A stretch of 64,000 bases of DNA from positions 62,001-126,000 of the forward strand of contig NZ_JAVDQG010000003.1 of NCBI RefSeq assembly GCF_031454155.1, read 5' to 3'. Below, one piece after another: positions 25,208 through 34,489 of this stretch. The notes under the pieces are model-generated. The model had not been told where the DNA came from. It searched no databases and saw only the letters and a list, made by a program, of their open reading frames with translations. Made by a program: the position numbers and the translations under genes. This stretch comes from Desmospora profundinema (GTDB taxonomy: Bacteria > Bacillota > Bacilli > Thermoactinomycetales > DSM-45169). Numbering within the stretch: position 1 is the first letter of the stretch; the number at the start of each line of letters is the position of its first letter.

Positions 25208-26608
25208 TCAGCCGGTCGTGGTGGTCATGGGAGAATCAGTGGACGTGCTTTTGCCGTACATCTGGTCCATGTCCCGACTGAAACCGAAGAAATAGGTGAT
25301 GATAAAGCCGGCGATATAGGAGATTAACACTCCCAATAGATATAGCAGGATCTGTCCGGGCGCGATCAGCAGGGTCAAGGGTAATCCGGATACCCCCATC
25401 GCGACGGAGGCGATCCCCCATACCGCCTGGAAGGCACCACCGACAGCCGCTCCCAGGCAAGCCGTGATGAACGGGCGGCCCAGGGGCAGGGTGACTCCGA
25501 AGATCAGGGGTTCTCCAATCCCCAGAATGCCGACGGGGAGCCCTCCTTTAATCACGTTGCGCAGGGTTTGGTTCCGGGTTTTGACAAAGATCGCAAAAGC
25601 AGCACCTACCTGACCGGCTCCTGCCATGGCCAAGATGGGAAGCAAGGGGTCCAATCCCGTCTGGTCCAAAAGCTGGAGGTGGATCGGAGTGAGTCCCTGA
25701 TGTAATCCCGTCATCACCAGGGGCAAGAAGGTTCCGGCAAGCACTCCCCCGGAGATCATGGCCATCATCGTTCCTCCCGCTTCCAACAGTGCCGTAAGGC
25801 CACCGGTGATCCCGTCTGAGATGAGCCCGCCCAGCGGCTGCAACACCACATAAGTGGCTAATCCGGTGATCAATACCGCAAGCGTGGGAGTGAAGATAAT
25901 ATCGACGACAGCGGGGATGAAGCGGCGGACCCCCCGTTCCACCACGGTGATAAACCAAGCGGCCAACAATGCGCCGATCAAACCGCCTCGTCCCGGAAGC
26001 AAGGCTTCACCGAATAAGGTGATTTCAGCGATATCAGGCAGGATGATCATGCCGCCGGCGACGCCTCCAAGGGCGGGTGTTCCGCCAAACTCCCTGGCGG
26101 TGTTAATGCCGACGAACACTGCCAGGTAAGCAAAGATCACTCGACTGATGGCCGTGAGCAATTGAATCCATTGGCTGTCTGCGTTGGCATCGAAGGAATG
26201 GATGAAAACATTGGTCAAACCCATGATCATCCCGCCGGCCACGATCGCTGGAATCAACGGGATGAAGATGTTGGCCAGTTTCCTTAAAAACAACTTGAAC
26301 GGTGTCCGGTTCCTGTCGGAAATTTGCGACTTTAAATCCTGCACTTCATCCGCTTTCAATCCGGTTTCTTCTGACAGGAAACCGGCCACTTTGGTGACAA
26401 TGCCCGGTCCCAGAATAATTTGGATTTGACCGGAAGTCTCCACGACACCCATAACGTCCGGATGAGCTTTTACTTCTTCCAGTTGTACCGATTCCGGATC
26501 TTTTGGTGTCACCCGCAGCCTTGTCATGCAGTGGCTGAGTCCTGCGATGTTCTCTTTTCCCCCTAACAAACCGAGCAGAGAACGGGCCAGGTTCCGCTCC
26601 TTTGTCAA
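25208..26608 (-). CDS. murP: PTS EIIBC permease, probably MurNAc-specific
   Basis: Phosphotransferase system transporter that takes up and phosphorylates a sugar. The EIIB domain (residues about 1-85) has the phosphorylated Cys in SHCMTRLRV; the EIIC domain spans about 110-455 with around ten hydrophobic segments. There is no EIIA domain. A long frame extends upstream to 26815, but AAGGAGGGG 6 bases before the TTG at 26608 fixes the start (466 residues). The neighbour murQ indicates N-acetylmuramic acid as substrate. No murR-type regulator is adjacent. Confidence 0.9.
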   Translation of the reverse strand: MTKERNLARSLLGLLGGKENIAGLSHCMTRLRVTPKDPESVQLEEVKAHPDVMGVVETSGQIQIILGPGIVTKVAGFLSEETGLKADEVQDLKSQISDRNRTPFKLFLRKLANIFIPLIPAIVAGGMIMGLTNVFIHSFDANADSQWIQLLTAISRVIFAYLAVFVGINTAREFGGTPALGGVAGGMIILPDIAEITLFGEALLPGRGGLIGALLAAWFITVVERGVRRFIPAVVDIIFTPTLAVLITGLATYVVLQPLGGLISDGITGGLTALLEAGGTMMAMISGGVLAGTFLPLVMTGLHQGLTPIHLQLLDQTGLDPLLPILAMAGAGQVGAAFAIFVKTRNQTLRNVIKGGLPVGILGIGEPLIFGVTLPLGRPFITACLGAAVGGAFQAVWGIASVAMGVSGLPLTLLIAPGQILLYLLGVLISYIAGFIITYFFGFSRDMDQMYGKSTSTDSPMTTTTG

Positions 26609-27033
26609 TGGGATCCCCTCCTTATCGGTGTGATTGGCAGATACATGAAGTTTCAAGGTTGTCCGTTCCAGGGTTTTTTTACAGTTCTCATTCTTACGCT
26701 TATCGCAACGTCCGCACACTTCCTGAGACGTACAACCCCGCATTCTTACCCTATGGACAGCGGTTTGAAAATATGCACTTGCTGCACAAGTTTCGCTATG
26801 TTCATTCTGGGTCATCTCTTTTTCGGTTCGATTTCTTTTCGCTATTTTTCGAATCGGAATTTGATAGATTTTGTCGAATGCCTGACTTCAGGGAGGAAAT
26901 TTGAAAGCATAAATGGAATCCTATCGTTATTTATAATGATACATTGGTTGACATCTGTTCAGGGAACCAAACCTTTTTTGGAGGGAGCCAATCTGTCGAT
27001 CCCCGCAGCCGATCGGGGTGAGCGGAAGGTGAA

Positions 27034-28818
27034 ATGGGGGTTACACTCTTGGCCGAATGGTTAATCGCCCTAGCAACCTATTGGGAGATATTGTTTCAGC
27101 ACCCGGGGGCAAGGTGGGCCGGAATTGTTTTCAGTTCGGCAATGATTGTTCTGCTGTTGGTCTACAGGCGCAGATGGTCCCTTTCTGTCCCATACCGCCT
27201 CTATTCATGGACGGCACTGGTCTTTGTGGCAGCCTTTGATTACCTGACGGGTGCGTGGTGGTCACTATGGCTGTACCTGGTTGTTCTGGGTATATTACAT
27301 GACCGTAACTCCACCGATCACACGTTATTATCCGGTTTGCTATTTTTCGGCGTTTACACGTTGTTTGAATACGGAATCCCCGTCTCCGGTTCTTTCATTC
27401 ATCTTCTGGGTGACTTTCTGTTGTTTGCGTTGGTGACATGGATGAGTATCTATCTTCGACGTGCCCACGAGCGGACGGAAGAGGTCAAGGAACAAAACCG
27501 CCGCTTGCTGGAGAAGGTGGATGAAGCGCATTCCCGACTACACGAGTACATCGAGGAGCTGGAAGAGACATCGAGACGGGATTACCTGACGGGTCTTTAC
27601 AATTTCAGCGGGTTTCAGGAGCAAGTGTCCAAAAGCCTGTCTCGCTGTGGCATGGCGGGTCAGTATTACTATGTAGTCTGTTTGGATCTGGTTGATTTTC
27701 AGCAGGTGAATATGCGAGAAGGGATTAATGCCGGAGATCAGATGCTGGTGCAGATCGCCCGTCTGCTGAAGAAAAAACTCCCTCCCTATGCCCAAGTTGC
27801 CCGCTATGACGGGGACCAGTTCGCCGTCGGATTAACGGGGGACGACTCGGCCATGCGGCTCTGCTTGGATACGATCGAGACGGTGATTGGGGAATTGCGG
27901 ACAGAACGGTCTCTGGTCAACTATTGTATCGGTACCGCCTCTTACCCTGCTGAAGCCCAAAACGCTTCAGAGCTGATCCGACTGGCGGAACATCGTCTCT
28001 CCATTGAACAGCGGCGTATTCGTCACCAGGAAGAAGAGCGGCGGCGTCATTTGGAGAAGCTGTCGGCGGTTGGTCAATTGGCTGCCGGCCTGGCTCATGA
28101 AATCCGCAATCCATTGACTTCCATCCGTGGATTTATCCAGATTTCGGCGATGGAATCTCCGGAAGTAAAAAAATGGGAGTCCATCATGTTGCCTGAAATC
28201 GACCGGATCAACGACTTGTTGAAGCAGTTCCTTCATTTAAGTGAATCCCGCCCGGCCCGCCATACCTTATTCAATGTGGATAGGCTCATTGACGATGTGC
28301 TTCAGCTTCTCAATCCTAAGGCGATTCTGATGGGACATGAATTGAAATCCCATCCGCCTCCCTCCCCGGTTATTATTGAAGCGGATGCGGAGCAGCTGAA
28401 ACAGGTGTTGATCAATTTGGTGCAAAACGGTTTGGAGTCGCTCCATGATAAAGGAGTGGTTTGTGTCCGCTGGAAAGAGATGCGTGATCGGGTCAGTATC
28501 CGGATCCAGGACAGCGGTTCCGGGATTCCGCCCGAATACATGTCCCGCATCTTTGATCCGTTTTTCACTACCAAAGGGGATGGGACAGGCATGGGACTGT
28601 CCATCTGCCATCGCATTATCTCAGAACATGGGGGGCAAATCCATGTAACCAGCCAACCGGGACGGGGAACCACCTTTAATATCCACCTGCCTGTCAGGCA
28701 AGTAGTAAAAAAAGAAAAAGACCGGTCCGATTCTCAAACCGATTCCGACTCCCCGTTTCTCTCCAATGTAAACCGGAGCGAAGTAGTGGAACGAGTCAAC
28801 ATGCTGAAAAGTTTTTAG
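27034..28818 (+). CDS. GGDEF-histidine kinase fusion, orphan sensor kinase
   Basis: A 594-residue membrane protein with five to six N-terminal transmembrane helices (to about residue 145), a coiled-coil linker, a GGDEF-like domain (about 180-330) and a C-terminal kinase. The GGDEF signature is degenerate (RYDGDQFAV), so cyclase activity is doubtful. The kinase has the H-box in GLAHEIRNPLTSIRGFIQI, the N-box NLVQNGLESL, and the glycine motifs DSGSGIP and GMGLSI. No response regulator is next to it. The kinase part resembles those feeding the Spo0 phosphorelay, but that link is inference. GGAAGGTGAA precedes the ATG. The 425-bp gap before it shows only an isolated TATAAT at 26932. Confidence 0.85.
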   Translation: MGVTLLAEWLIALATYWEILFQHPGARWAGIVFSSAMIVLLLVYRRRWSLSVPYRLYSWTALVFVAAFDYLTGAWWSLWLYLVVLGILHDRNSTDHTLLSGLLFFGVYTLFEYGIPVSGSFIHLLGDFLLFALVTWMSIYLRRAHERTEEVKEQNRRLLEKVDEAHSRLHEYIEELEETSRRDYLTGLYNFSGFQEQVSKSLSRCGMAGQYYYVVCLDLVDFQQVNMREGINAGDQMLVQIARLLKKKLPPYAQVARYDGDQFAVGLTGDDSAMRLCLDTIETVIGELRTERSLVNYCIGTASYPAEAQNASELIRLAEHRLSIEQRRIRHQEEERRRHLEKLSAVGQLAAGLAHEIRNPLTSIRGFIQISAMESPEVKKWESIMLPEIDRINDLLKQFLHLSESRPARHTLFNVDRLIDDVLQLLNPKAILMGHELKSHPPPSPVIIEADAEQLKQVLINLVQNGLESLHDKGVVCVRWKEMRDRVSIRIQDSGSGIPPEYMSRIFDPFFTTKGDGTGMGLSICHRIISEHGGQIHVTSQPGRGTTFNIHLPVRQVVKKEKDRSDSQTDSDSPFLSNVNRSEVVERVNMLKSF

Positions 28819-28898
28819 CCTGTGCACTCCCCTTTTGCAACCTTTTATCCGGGTAGGATAAGATGGAGGAAAGAAACCTGTCATAAGGGGGCGACAAT

Positions 28899-29396
28899 GT
28901 GGCTAAAAAGAAGAACGCCGGCTTTAACATCATTAGTGGGGATTCCACCACCCATGGTGGTTACTACACAGGAACCCTCAACTTAAGCGATCTGTCATCC
29001 GTTCTTATCGACGGAGAGGATGCCCGGATTGACCTGGGTCTGATTCATGCCAAGAGCAAGGTGGAACGGGGGATCAAATTTTCCGGTGATCCGGCCGACA
29101 CTCCCGGTGGACAGGATTACTGGGTGGTTTGGGTGGCGATTGATCGAAATGAAGAAGGGCCTTATTATGCCGGTGTGGCCGCTTGTCCGATGCGGGTGGA
29201 CCGGGAGGCGCGCCGAGGGTGGAAAAATCTCGCCGATCATGTTAACCGTATGGATGATGCGCTGAAACGGCGTATTCGCTTGGATGGACTGGGAGCAACG
29301 GAAAAAAAGGCGTTAAAGAAACTGTTGCTCGAAAATGATGAAGCGATGTGGCACCGGTCTTCTGAGGAACTAAAAGAAGTTCTGGAGGAAAAATGA
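28899..29396 (+). CDS. ywhD: YwhD family protein
   Basis: A 165-residue protein matching YwhD: NAGFNIISGDSTTHGGYYTG at the start and IDLGLIHAKSKVERGI in the middle. The role is unknown. It starts at a GTG preceded by AAGGGGGCG. In Bacillus subtilis ywhD is next to pbpG (ywhE), speE and speB, the same neighbourhood as here. Confidence 0.88.
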   Translation: MAKKKNAGFNIISGDSTTHGGYYTGTLNLSDLSSVLIDGEDARIDLGLIHAKSKVERGIKFSGDPADTPGGQDYWVVWVAIDRNEEGPYYAGVAACPMRVDREARRGWKNLADHVNRMDDALKRRIRLDGLGATEKKALKKLLLENDEAMWHRSSEELKEVLEEK

Positions 29397-29483
29397 ACGC
29401 TTTGTGAACCATAAGAAGGGCGGCTTGCTCCCTGTCGACGCCTTGCGTTACACTTAAGTCCAGGTTACGGAACCGATTTGCTA

Positions 29484-29529
29484 GGACACCAAAGAAGCGG
29501 GCAATGGGGGCCCGCTTTTTTGGTGTCCG
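29484..29529 (+). terminator. Rho-independent terminator downstream of ywhD
   Basis: GGACACCAAA and TTTGGTGTCC enclose an inner AAGCGGGC/GCCCGCTT stem with a T run. About 88 bases after the ywhD stop. Confidence 0.8.
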
Positions 29530-29599
29530 TTTTTTTTCTTCCCGAGCCATATTGTGGCTCTTGTCCGTACACGCTAAAGGAAAGAAAGGAGGCGATCCG

Positions 29600-29857
29600 A
29601 TGTCAGCCCACGAACAAGAGGAGCATTATGCGCGTCACGGCGGGGTCCACTTTACCCCCCGTGTTTCTCCGGAGAAGATTAATCGATTTGTGAACCAATT
29701 ACCGGAAGAGCGGCGGGATAGTTTTTATGAAGTGATCAAAGCGTTACAGGAAGCAAACCTGATTACTGTACACAATGACGGGATCTTTACCGACGGGGAA
29801 GGAGAGGTCGGAGGAAGCGATGAATGCGGAGATAGGCGGGATGAAACGATTCAGTGA
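29600..29857 (+). CDS. Small hypothetical protein, 85 residues
   Basis: Not recognised. Acidic and mostly helical, with the central VSPEKINRFVNQLPEERRDS and a Gly/Asp-rich C-terminus with one Cys. The frame is open upstream, but AAAGGAGG at 29587-29594 points to the ATG at 29600. A terminator just after it reaches into the end of the convergent PBP gene. Confidence 0.6.
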   Translation: MSAHEQEEHYARHGGVHFTPRVSPEKINRFVNQLPEERRDSFYEVIKALQEANLITVHNDGIFTDGEGEVGGSDECGDRRDETIQ

Positions 29858-29877
29858 AGAACCCATGAATGAAACAT

Positions 29878-29908
29878 GGTGGCCGGTTTACCCGGACCAC
29901 CATTTTTT
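29878..29908 (+). terminator. Terminator overlapping the 3' end of pbpG
   Basis: GGTGGCCGG and CCGGACCACC pair around TTTAC and are followed by six T on the plus strand. The stop codon and last codons of the convergent pbpG lie inside it. Confidence 0.75.
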
Positions 29909-31942
29909 AATCCACTCCCACCACCAGGGTGTCTGTTTGTTGTCGGTGGGCTCGTGTCGGTGCAGGGAACAGGTTTGCCGCGGCTGTGTTCCCTCCATAA
30001 AATATGCAGTTACCGACCGAGGGCAGTCTGCTCCGGCCACCATTCCGCTTTGCGGATCGATTTTTACCCGTACGACTCCATGGGGGACAGGGAAGCGGTG
30101 CGGCTTGACGTTTGCCAAGGCATCCCGCATAAAGGTACCCCAGATCTGATGAGTTAAGCGTGAGGTCCCCCGCGGCAATTCCCGGTGCTGATCGTATCCC
30201 AGCCATACCGTAGTAGCCAGCTCCGGGGTAAACCCGGACAGCCACGAATCCCAATCGGTACTTCCTGTTTTGCCGGCGACGGGGCGATGGAGGATTTGCC
30301 CGACGCGGTTGGCTGTTCCCCCGGGTTGAAACACTCCCTCCAGCATATGGGTCATGACGAATGCTTCTCCCGGAGAGAGCACGGATTCGCCTTGTGGTTT
30401 GGATTGTGCCAGGATTCTTCCATCTGGAGCTTCAATCCGCAGAATCGCCGTCGGCGGGTGGTGCACCCCGCCAGCTGCCAATGTAGCATATACCTGTACC
30501 ATCTCCAAGGGGCTGACATCACTGGTTCCCAGAGCCAGGGAAGGCACGGGGTTCAGCGGACTTTGGATACCCAGACGGCGGGCCATCCGGACCGCCTCCT
30601 CCTCTCCGATCGTCAAATGGGTGTGAACCGCGTATACATTATCCGATGTAGCGATGGCTTCCCCCATGGAGATCAGTCGATCCGCATAACGTCCGTGATA
30701 GTTGGTGGGACGGTATGTTTTTCCGTCATGGGTAAAGGCGGTCGGTTTGCTCTCAAAGCGGGTGGCGGGTGTGAGTCCCCGTTCCAAGGCAGCTAGGTAA
30801 ACGACCGGTTTAAAGGTGGAACCCGGCTGTCGTTTGGCAAAAACGCGGTTGAATTGCGAGCGTTGGTAATTTCGTCCACCCACCATCGCCTTAATATGGC
30901 CGGTATGAGGGTCGATGCTGACCAAAGCGCCCTCCAAATCGGGTTGGGTGGCCAGGTTGCGTTCCATCGCTCGCTCCGCCCATTGTTGCACAGCCAGATC
31001 CAAGGTGGTATGGATACGCAGTCCGCCATTGCGCACCAGTGCTTCATCCAGTCCAAAGCGCGAGACGGCTTCATGCAGGACCGCATCCCGGAACCAGGGA
31101 GCACGGGCGGGACCGGGTTTGGGTGGAGTGGCGTATACCAGGTGTTCGTTTTTGGCCTGTTCCGCTGCACGAGCGGGAATCATCCCCTGTTGGGTCATGG
31201 CATCCAGGATAGCGGCTTGCCTCTGTTTGGCCCGTTTGGGATTGTCCAGGGGGGAATACCAGCGCGGCCCCCGGGGAATACCCGCTAACACGGCGCTTTC
31301 CGCCAACGTTAAGTGGCGGGCGGATTTACCAAAATAAGCGCGGGCGGCTCGTTCCGCTCCATATGCGCCGTGGCCGTAGTAGATTTTGTTCAGGTACATC
31401 TCCAGGATTTCATTTTTGTCAAAATGAAGTTCCAACTGGGAGGTGTAGACCGCCTCTTTCCATTTTCGCGACCATGTTCGGTCATGGGTCAGATACAGGT
31501 TGCGCGCCAGTTGTTGCGTGATCGTGCTGGCTCCCTGGGAAACCCGCCCATCTCGCAGGTTGACCCAGGCAGCACGCAGGATCCCCCGGGGAGAAAACCC
31601 GTGGTGTTCATAAAACTGGCGATCTTCCGCCGCCAGGGTGGCCTGGATCAATGGTTGGGGTAGCTCCTGTAAAGGGATATAATCCCGGTGCTCCCCCTGA
31701 TCCCATTGATCGATGGCGCGGCCACGCACATCGAGGATTTTGGTGGTAATGCCGATATCCGGAGGAGGCAGGGGTTTGGATTTTAAATAGAGCACAGTCA
31801 GAAAAGAAAGTCCCATGGCCACCACCAGACAGAAGGAGGCCCAGCGCAGAAGGAAGCGCATCCGCCGCCACCAACGGCCAAAGGCGGGCGTCATGGGTGG
31901 AATGGGTTGGGTGGATGTATGACGGTCCATGCCGTCGGTCAT
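29888..31942 (-). CDS. pbpG: Class A penicillin-binding protein (PBP2d/PbpG-like)
   Basis: Bifunctional peptidoglycan glycosyltransferase and transpeptidase. A cytoplasmic tail, one transmembrane helix (about 35-55), a GT51 domain with AAEDRQFYEHHG and QGASTITQQLARNLYL, and a transpeptidase domain with GSTFKP (SxxK), TSDN and KTGSTD. 684 residues from the ATG at 31942, which has GGGGGA upstream; the frame continues to 32002. Position between ywhD and speE matches ywhE (pbpG) of B. subtilis, a forespore-expressed PBP, so a sporulation role is likely. The 330-bp gap to speE holds no element I can name. Confidence 0.93.
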   Translation of the reverse strand: MTDGMDRHTSTQPIPPMTPAFGRWWRRMRFLLRWASFCLVVAMGLSFLTVLYLKSKPLPPPDIGITTKILDVRGRAIDQWDQGEHRDYIPLQELPQPLIQATLAAEDRQFYEHHGFSPRGILRAAWVNLRDGRVSQGASTITQQLARNLYLTHDRTWSRKWKEAVYTSQLELHFDKNEILEMYLNKIYYGHGAYGAERAARAYFGKSARHLTLAESAVLAGIPRGPRWYSPLDNPKRAKQRQAAILDAMTQQGMIPARAAEQAKNEHLVYATPPKPGPARAPWFRDAVLHEAVSRFGLDEALVRNGGLRIHTTLDLAVQQWAERAMERNLATQPDLEGALVSIDPHTGHIKAMVGGRNYQRSQFNRVFAKRQPGSTFKPVVYLAALERGLTPATRFESKPTAFTHDGKTYRPTNYHGRYADRLISMGEAIATSDNVYAVHTHLTIGEEEAVRMARRLGIQSPLNPVPSLALGTSDVSPLEMVQVYATLAAGGVHHPPTAILRIEAPDGRILAQSKPQGESVLSPGEAFVMTHMLEGVFQPGGTANRVGQILHRPVAGKTGSTDWDSWLSGFTPELATTVWLGYDQHRELPRGTSRLTHQIWGTFMRDALANVKPHRFPVPHGVVRVKIDPQSGMVAGADCPRSVTAYFMEGTQPRQTCSLHRHEPTDNKQTPWWWEWIKKWWSG

Positions 31943-32271
31943 TTCGATTCCCCCTGATTGATCACACCGGGATAAAAGCCGGTGCTCGTGCCTATCTACC
32001 AATATCGGAACTGGAGACGTAAATCAAGCCGACCGACCCCTCAGCGTGAAAAGTAAAAGTTTACCTAATGGCACATTCGTTTCATTCTTCATCGGTCTGG
32101 TAATCCTTACTAGTATGAGGAAGGGAGAAATTGATTATGCATGGGGGAGACGGTGCCGCGAACTTCACAATGGACCCCGTCCTTTCTGCTGACAAGGGGA
32201 ATCCGGATTGATGATTGTCTTGAATCGGCGATTGGATTATTCTTAAGGAAGGCTTGTTGCAAAGGAGAAGA

Positions 32272-33120
32272 ATGGAATCCATGGATATTGAGCTGTGGTA
32301 TACGGAAAAGCAAACCCCCCACTTCGGAATCACTGCCAAAATCGAACAGACCCTTCATCATGAAAAAACCGAATTTCAACACGTGGATGTTATCGAAACG
32401 AAGGAATTCGGCCGGATGTTGGTTTTGGACGGGATGGTGATGACCACCGACCGGGATGAATTTGTTTACCATGAAATGCTGACACACGTAGGAATGGTGA
32501 CTCACCCGGATCCGAAGCATGTGCTTGTCGTCGGCGGCGGGGATGGGGGGGTAATCCGCGAGGTGTTGAAACACCCCGGTGTAGAATCGGCTACCCTTTG
32601 CGAAATCGACGGACGGGTGATTGAAGTCTCCCGGGAATACTTTCCCAAAATCGCAGGCGCGTTGTCCGACCCCCGTGTTCGGATCCGTGTGGAAGACGGA
32701 ATCCAACATATCGAAGCGCATCCGGACACCTATGATGTGATACTGGTAGACTCCACCGAACCGGTGGGGCCGGCGGTCGGCTTGTTTCAACGGCCTTTTT
32801 ACGAAGGGATTCACCGAGCGCTTCGGGAAGGCGGCATCATGGTGGCTCAGACGGAATCCCCCTGGTTCAACCGGGATTTGATTGCACAAGTAAACCGGGA
32901 CCTTCGCTCTCTGTTTCCGGTGACACGCCTGTATACAGCCAGTGTTCCCACCTATCCCAGCGGATTGTGGAGTTTTACCTTGGGATCCAAGGGCCGAGAT
33001 CCGTTGACCCTGGATACAGGGGAGATTCCGGAGCTGGATACCCGCTATTACACCCCTGAACTGCACCATGCATTGTTTGCGTTGCCGGCGTTTGTCAAAG
33101 AATTAACCGAACGGGGGTGA
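32272..33120 (+). CDS. speE: Spermidine synthase
   Basis: Transfers the aminopropyl group of decarboxylated AdoMet to putrescine. [13 protein letters not shown] opens the protein, the AdoMet-site is [18 protein letters not shown], and DSTEPVGPA carries the catalytic Asp. About 282 residues. AAAGGAGA lies 4 bases before the ATG at 32272; a second ATG at 32281 also fits homologues, so the start is uncertain by three codons. Followed 6 bp later by speB. Confidence 0.95.
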   Translation: MESMDIELWYTEKQTPHFGITAKIEQTLHHEKTEFQHVDVIETKEFGRMLVLDGMVMTTDRDEFVYHEMLTHVGMVTHPDPKHVLVVGGGDGGVIREVLKHPGVESATLCEIDGRVIEVSREYFPKIAGALSDPRVRIRVEDGIQHIEAHPDTYDVILVDSTEPVGPAVGLFQRPFYEGIHRALREGGIMVAQTESPWFNRDLIAQVNRDLRSLFPVTRLYTASVPTYPSGLWSFTLGSKGRDPLTLDTGEIPELDTRYYTPELHHALFALPAFVKELTERG

Positions 33121-33126
33121 GCGAGG

Positions 33127-33999
33127 TTGCGCTTTGACGAAGCTTATTCCGGTCGCGTCTTCATCGCATCCACTTCGGATTTGGAAGCGGCGGAGACGGT
33201 ACTCTACGGGATGCCGATGGATTGGACCGTCAGTTTTCGTCCGGGTTCCCGCTTCGGTCCGAACCGGGTGCGGGAAGTGTCGCTCGTGTTGGAAGAATAC
33301 AGCCCCTATCTGGACCGGGACTTATCCGACATTGATTACTATGATGCCGGCGACATCCCGCTTCCCTTTGGAAACCCGGAAAAGAGCATTCAGAAGATCG
33401 GGGAATTTGTCGGCCAAGTGCTGGAACGGAAAAAACGCCCCATCGGGATCGGCGGGGAGCACTTGGTTACGTGGCCGGCAGTGCAGGAGGTATATCGACA
33501 CTATCCCCAACTGGCGGTGATTCATCTGGACGCCCATGCCGACTTGCGTCCCGATTATGAAGGGGAGATCTATTCTCATGCCACCCCTTTGCATAAAATC
33601 GTCCAGTTGCTGGGAGCGGATAACGTTTATCAGTTCGGCATTCGCTCCGGAACCCGGGAAGAGTTTCAAAGTGCGGAGCGTGAAGGCATTCACTTTCATC
33701 CGTTTGAGGTACTCCAACCTCTAATAGACGTGCTTCCCGGATTGGAAGGACGTCCCGTCTATGTGACTGTAGATATCGATGTGTTGGATCCCGCTTATGC
33801 ACCGGGGACCGGTACACCGGAACCGGGAGGAATCACCTCGTCGGAATTACTAGCCTCGATCCACGCCATTGCCCGTTCCGGTGTACATGTGGTGGGAGCG
33901 GATCTAGTGGAAGTGGCCCCCGCTTACGATCCCACCGATCAAACGCCGGTGGTAGCAGCCAAGGTGTTGCGTGAAATGCTGCTGGGCTTTTCCCGATGA
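33127..33999 (+). CDS. speB: Agmatinase
   Basis: Mn-dependent ureohydrolase converting agmatine to putrescine and urea, which feeds SpeE. Metal-binding motifs GGEHLVTW, HLDAHADLRPDY and DIDVLDPAYAPG are complete. 290 residues; TTG start with GGGGGTGA upstream overlapping the end of speE. The speE-speB pair makes spermidine from agmatine. Confidence 0.95.
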   Translation: MRFDEAYSGRVFIASTSDLEAAETVLYGMPMDWTVSFRPGSRFGPNRVREVSLVLEEYSPYLDRDLSDIDYYDAGDIPLPFGNPEKSIQKIGEFVGQVLERKKRPIGIGGEHLVTWPAVQEVYRHYPQLAVIHLDAHADLRPDYEGEIYSHATPLHKIVQLLGADNVYQFGIRSGTREEFQSAEREGIHFHPFEVLQPLIDVLPGLEGRPVYVTVDIDVLDPAYAPGTGTPEPGGITSSELLASIHAIARSGVHVVGADLVEVAPAYDPTDQTPVVAAKVLREMLLGFSR

Positions 34000-34012
34000 G
34001 AACAAAATGCGC

Positions 34013-34037
34013 CTTCCCTCCCCATGGAGGGAAGTTT
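34013..34037 (+). terminator. Hairpin after speB, weak terminator
   Basis: CTTCCCTCC and GGAGGGAAG form a 9-bp stem with a CCAT loop followed by TTT. It is 13 bases after the speB stop. Confidence 0.45.
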
Positions 34038-34074
34038 GCGTTGGCAGAACAATGATGGAAAGGAGAAAGGCCGT

Positions 34075-34488
34075 GTGGGAGCGATACAGTTGGCGATCCA
34101 ATCCCTCATTCACCCCAGTGACGGCGGGAAAGAGGAGACCATTGAACAAAAACTGGACGGCCGGCTGGAACGAAAAGGGGAGACCTGGATTCTCCGTTAT
34201 CTAGAAAACGCCGGAAAGCAAGATCAGGTGAGAACCACGGTGAAAGCAGACCCGGCGGAAGTGGCGGTGATCCGTCAGGGGATGATCGCTTATCGACAGA
34301 CTTACCGGCCGGGGGAAAGGACCTATAGTGTGATTGAGACCCCTGGGGGAACGTCGGAGATGGAAGTGGAGACAATCGATTACTTACGGGAAGACGGTCA
34401 CATTCGGTTTTCATTTCGCTTGCATATGGAAAATGATCCGGTCGGCCACTATCAGCTGGATATTCGTTGGACGGAGGTGTCGGAGTAA
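34075..34488 (+). CDS. ywiB: DUF1934 beta-barrel protein (YwiB-like)
   Basis: A 137-residue lipocalin-like beta-barrel protein of the DUF1934 family, found directly before argS in Bacillales. Conserved segments are WILRYLE, VIRQGMIAYRQTY and FSFRLHMENDPVGHYQLDIRW. Function unknown. The frame is open from 34024, but AAAGGAGAAAGG 4 bases before the GTG at 34075 selects that start. It abuts argS with 1 base between stop and ATG. Confidence 0.8.
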   Translation: MGAIQLAIQSLIHPSDGGKEETIEQKLDGRLERKGETWILRYLENAGKQDQVRTTVKADPAEVAVIRQGMIAYRQTYRPGERTYSVIETPGGTSEMEVETIDYLREDGHIRFSFRLHMENDPVGHYQLDIRWTEVSE

Positions 34489-34489
34489 C

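Noticed and set aside
26630-27064. 144-residue plus-strand frame between murP and the GGDEF-kinase gene
   Set aside because: No Shine-Dalgarno, overlaps the true kinase start and has no coherent protein features.
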